A DNA stretch of 64,000 nucleotides from Aquaticitalea lipolytica (GTDB lineage Bacteria; Bacteroidota; Bacteroidia; Flavobacteriales; Flavobacteriaceae). This document shows positions 61,056-64,000 of the stretch, piece after piece. The translations under genes were made by a program, and so were the position numbers. The DNA lies in contig NZ_BMIC01000001.1 in the NCBI RefSeq assembly GCF_014641635.1, positions 62,001 to 126,000 on the forward strand. Direction: 5' to 3'. The notes below the pieces were generated by a model. That model was not told where the DNA came from and made no database searches. It saw nothing but the letters and a program-made list of their open reading frames with translations. Numbering within the stretch: position 1 is the stretch's first letter; each line of letters opens with the position of its first letter.

Positions 61056-62840
61056 CTATTTCACAACTATCTTTCTTGTTACTGCTTTTCCTGATGAAAA
61101 ACTAAGCTTGGCTATGTATAATCCAGAATTTAATTTTATTGGAATAGACTTCCTATTATCATATTCATTTGAAAAGAGCAACTGCCCTGAAATATTATAA
61201 ATATCTAGCTTAAATTCTTCATGAATTCCAGAAATATTTAATTGATTTTCTATTGGATTAGGGTAGAAATTAATTGAACTTAAATTAGACTCATTTATAC
61301 CTAAAGTATCATCATAGAAACTAAAATATTTAATTGTTCCATCAAAAATATTAGTGTAATATATTGAACCATCTATAGGGTTCTGTGCCATATGAACAAT
61401 CCCTGTCCCATAGTTAATAGGTGCAAAAGTAGAAGTATGGCTAATCCATGGAGTATTAGATGTGTTTAATGTTGCAACTCCAACCCAATTTCTTGCATAA
61501 TCGGTAAACATAAATTTGTGTTCCATTGCGGCACCAAATCCAGTTCCTGTAATATATGTTCCTGCTATTCCTGCATTACCTCTAAACTCACTTCCTGTTG
61601 TAGGAGAACCGTTTGCACCAATTCGAGGATTGGTAGGAGTTGTACCACTAAACCAAGGCACACGAGTTTCAACACTACCTCCATGTTTCCATGTTATTGA
61701 TGGTCTGCTATGTGTGAATCTTCTATTAGCCGGATTTGTATCGTCATTAAAACTTGTTGGTTGATTACATAAATTTTTAAATAGCTGATTTCCTTCGTCT
61801 GGATTAGTAATACCACTATTGTAATAGCTATTTAATGTTGTTTGCCCTTCATAAAGTGGCCATCCAGCATTTAATCCAGGTTTATCTATAATATGTAAAT
61901 CTTCCCACGTTTGCCAACCTACATCAACAACAAAAATAATTCCTGGGTTTGCATCTGCAGGATTAGTACTTCCACTATTAGGCTTAATTGCTGCTCTAAA
62001 TGGGTTTCTAAATCCCATAGCATACATTCTAGATTTAGGAGAACGCGGACTGTTAGAGTCGTAAAATGGATTTGACGGAATTCCATCTCCTGTATTTGGA
62101 TCTAATCGCAGCAATTTACCACAAAATGAGTTTATCATCTGACTTCTAAATGCGCCAACATTTTCTTCAGGTCGCATCATTCCATCATTAATAGCTTGCT
62201 GGTAATAGGTATGACTTATACTCCCTGTATCTGTAGTACTATAACTTGCATTATCACCAGTTGTTAATAATAAAGTACCATCACTACCAAACATTATTGT
62301 ACCTCCAGCATGCGACTCGTGAGTGATGGGAATACCTGTTGTAATACTTTCTCCTAAAAGAATAGTTCTGGTAGAATAATCTGTAGTCATTGGTGACTGA
62401 AGATGGTTTAATTTATATCGTGTTAATCTGCTTATTGAAGCTTTATAATAATCATTTGTATTAGGATTATAATTAGCAGTACCGTAATAAAGAAGATGAT
62501 GCCTATCTACAGTATAAAACAAATAAATTAATCCGTTAGTATTAAAATTTGGATCTAAACAAATACTTAACAAACCAAAATCTCTGTAGCTTGAAACCTC
62601 GTCAGAAATATCTAAAACTGCATTGGCTTGCATAACATATTGAGTTCCATTCCAATTAAAAAGAAAAATTTGCCCAGCATTAGTCCAAACAAACATTTTA
62701 CTACCATCTGAACTAAAAATAGTACCCATAGGTGATGCAAATGTTTCAGGAAGCGTAGTTGAAGAATAATCTTCAGGTAATTGAGCAAAAGTTAAGCAAA
62801 AAAATAGTCCGAAGAAAAAGGATATATATAGCCTATTCAT
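61056..62840 (-). CDS. Secreted PQQ-type sugar dehydrogenase-like protein with T9SS sorting domain
   Basis: About 594 aa. A signal peptide (YISFFFGLFFCLTFAQ) leads into a six-bladed glucose/sorbosone dehydrogenase-like beta-propeller (about 25-490: GLLSICLDPNFNTNGLIYLF, ESHAGGTIMFGSDGTLLLTT, RMYAMGFRNPFRA). A T9SS type A sorting domain closes it (INFYPNPIENQLNISGIHEE ... VTRKIVVK). Whether the PQQ-binding residues are all kept cannot be judged by eye. Surface oxidation of glucose or another sugar is plausible. The longer frame to 62846 would need a TTG; the ATG at 62840 is used. It is upstream of the MFS gene with a 99-base gap. Confidence 0.83.
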   Translation of the reverse strand: MNRLYISFFFGLFFCLTFAQLPEDYSSTTLPETFASPMGTIFSSDGSKMFVWTNAGQIFLFNWNGTQYVMQANAVLDISDEVSSYRDFGLLSICLDPNFNTNGLIYLFYTVDRHHLLYYGTANYNPNTNDYYKASISRLTRYKLNHLQSPMTTDYSTRTILLGESITTGIPITHESHAGGTIMFGSDGTLLLTTGDNASYSTTDTGSISHTYYQQAINDGMMRPEENVGAFRSQMINSFCGKLLRLDPNTGDGIPSNPFYDSNSPRSPKSRMYAMGFRNPFRAAIKPNSGSTNPADANPGIIFVVDVGWQTWEDLHIIDKPGLNAGWPLYEGQTTLNSYYNSGITNPDEGNQLFKNLCNQPTSFNDDTNPANRRFTHSRPSITWKHGGSVETRVPWFSGTTPTNPRIGANGSPTTGSEFRGNAGIAGTYITGTGFGAAMEHKFMFTDYARNWVGVATLNTSNTPWISHTSTFAPINYGTGIVHMAQNPIDGSIYYTNIFDGTIKYFSFYDDTLGINESNLSSINFYPNPIENQLNISGIHEEFKLDIYNISGQLLFSNEYDNRKSIPIKLNSGLYIAKLSFSSGKAVTRKIVVK

Positions 62841-62940
62841 AATCAAAATTAATTTGAATTAATAATAAATTATTGGCTATTAATCAATTACAATTCAAAT
62901 ATAGTACTTATTTTGAAGTATTAATATTCACTTGAAAAAA

Positions 62941-63831
62941 TTACGCTTGCTTTTTTACTACTTTTTTAGTTTGAACTTTCTTTTTGTTAAAACTTGCTTG
63001 ATTAAAAAAGTCTAAAATAACATTAATCTTTTCGAAAGGAATTGAGGATATTTCGTGTTTACCTCCTTTTACTGCGTATAAATAATAAGAAGAATCTAGC
63101 TCCTTAAGTTTTTTTGCAATAACGTAAGACCCATCTAACTTTAAATAGCCAGGCTTACTAAAATCGCATTTGTGATGTGAAGCGCTATAATATGGAACTA
63201 ACCTATCACTAGTGCCATGAAATAGCATGGTAGGAATAGCATTGTTTTTATTAATATAATCTGCAGTTAAAACAGCACCAGATAATGATAGAATACCTGC
63301 AAATTTCAACTCATTATACTTAGGTGAGTCTTTTAAAAAGTAATCTTTTAAATATACAGCGTTTAAAACCACTTCTGCTCCTGCACTACTCCCACCTGCA
63401 ATCATTTTTGTTCTATCTACATTAAAAGCCTTACTGTTTTTATATATGTATAACGAAGCATCTAAATAATCTATAATTGCATTTTTAAATGTTGAAATTT
63501 TCTCTTCTTTAGTACACTCGCAACCAAAACCTGTACTTTCTCCTTTACGCGTTAAACGATAAGAAATTGAAACACCAATGAACCCCTTTTGAGTTACTAT
63601 TTCAGCTAGTTTTTTTTCGCTAGAATTATCTCTATTGCCACTCATAAAACTCCCTCCATGCATCCAAATTAATACTGGAAGTGAGTCTGAAGCTGTTAAA
63701 TTATCTGGCGTATAAACATCTAGTTTTAAGGTATCTTTACCTATAATAGAATATACATAGGTTTTTTTAGTTTGTGAAAAACCAGTAAAAAACAAGAATA
63801 AAAAAATAATAAATAAGAAGCTTTTCTTCAC
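62941..63831 (-). CDS. Secreted alpha/beta-hydrolase, esterase/lipase-like
   Basis: 296 aa. The frame opens with a GTG at 63831 directly before the signal peptide (KKSFLFIIFLFLFFTGFSQ), and no ATG is near. The alpha/beta-hydrolase fold shows the oxyanion motif PVLIWMHGGSFMSGN (HGG, as in hormone-sensitive-lipase/BD-FAE-type esterases). The nucleophile serine is in IAGGSSAGAEVVLNAV (G-x-S-x-G), the acid in FHGTSDRLVPYYSA, and the His in KGGKHEIS. A Lys-rich tail (KKVQTKKVVKKQA) ends it. It may remove acyl groups from glycans, but lies at the locus edge and could be unrelated. Confidence 0.82.
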   Translation of the reverse strand: MKKSFLFIIFLFLFFTGFSQTKKTYVYSIIGKDTLKLDVYTPDNLTASDSLPVLIWMHGGSFMSGNRDNSSEKKLAEIVTQKGFIGVSISYRLTRKGESTGFGCECTKEEKISTFKNAIIDYLDASLYIYKNSKAFNVDRTKMIAGGSSAGAEVVLNAVYLKDYFLKDSPKYNELKFAGILSLSGAVLTADYINKNNAIPTMLFHGTSDRLVPYYSASHHKCDFSKPGYLKLDGSYVIAKKLKELDSSYYLYAVKGGKHEISSIPFEKINVILDFFNQASFNKKKVQTKKVVKKQA

Positions 63832-64000
63832 TTTACTTTATCAGGTTTAATAATTGACGAATGTAGTTCTATTTTAACATTACAAACAATCTTATTAGCA
63901 ATTAATTAACTAAAATTTTATAATGACTAATATCATGTTATTTTGACAGAATCTCTTGTAGTTTTACTAAACTAAAATTATTAAAATGAAACATATATTA
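63832..64000. other. Window edge: spacer and possible start of a plus-strand gene
   Basis: No gene is seen up to 63985. At 63986 an ATG opens a frame (MKHIL) that runs off the window; a weak -7-like TAGTTTTA lies at 63959-63966. Five codons are too few to call a gene. Confidence 0.3.

Noticed and set aside
1-64000. tRNA, rRNA, riboswitch and CRISPR signals
   Set aside because: Scanning by eye found no tRNA-like cloverleaf with TTCGA-loop context, no rRNA core motifs and no regularly spaced repeats with unique spacers. The TTCGA in family A lies in the outer stem, not a T-loop.

Overview
The window comes from a member of the Bacteroidota, almost certainly a marine Flavobacteriaceae. The evidence is AT-rich DNA, gldF/gldG gliding genes, several proteins with type IX secretion (T9SS) C-terminal sorting domains, a SusC/SusD pair, and Bacteroidota-type promoter elements (TTG then TAnnTTTG). 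No rRNA, tRNA or CRISPR array was seen. The exact genus cannot be fixed from the sequence alone.

Layout. 1-5.5 kb: end of an acyl-CoA carboxylase operon (accC, pccB-like), a DUF1579 protein, MarC, a DinB-fold protein and a Bcr/CflA-type exporter. 5.6-12.3 kb: a mixed accessory stretch with a zinc alcohol dehydrogenase, an NYN-domain protein, a FISUMP-domain protein, a T9SS cargo protein, an excisionase-like HTH protein and a DUF6266 protein. It also holds two tiny genes for an identical 34-residue Lys/Ala-rich protein, a decayed dehydrogenase 3' end, a 13-unit decamer array phased at 10 bp, and copies of a structured repeat (family A). 12.3-30.4 kb: a defence island, all on the minus strand. 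A small HTH-like gene is followed by hsdR-hsdM-hsdS (type I restriction-modification). The same apparent transcription unit runs on into an unknown protein with a PD-(D/E)XK-like motif, an ABC-type ATPase, an HNH nuclease (a Septu/PtuAB-like pair) and a GIY-YIG nuclease. A PLD-like protein lies downstream. Upstream sit an unusual membrane-anchored amidohydrolase-like protein and a predicted outer-membrane protein. Two directly repeated copies of another repeat (family B) flank this segment at 13.5 and 30.0 kb.

30.4-43 kb: core genes. These are acs, a sodium:alanine/glycine symporter, a DUF1624-like membrane acyltransferase, purC, phoH, a SAM hydroxide adenosyltransferase, a small ABM monooxygenase, gldF, an extra gene, gldG, dnaN and a DUF4870 protein.

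43-64 kb: a polysaccharide utilization locus on the minus strand, predicted to act on beta-1,3-glucan (laminarin-like). It encodes SusC, SusD, a surface glycan-binding lipoprotein, two GH16 endo-glucanases, a GH3 beta-glucosidase, a T9SS protein with two starch-binding-like modules, a sugar MFS transporter, a SusR-like membrane-spanning regulator, a LacI regulator, a T9SS sugar dehydrogenase-like protein and an alpha/beta hydrolase. The logic is that GH16 enzymes cut the glucan at the surface, SusCD and the binding lipoprotein capture and import oligosaccharides, GH3 trims them to glucose, and the MFS porter takes glucose into the cytoplasm. A shared TGTATAGTTT motif lies upstream of susC, the SusR-like regulator and the MFS gene and may be the regulator's operator.
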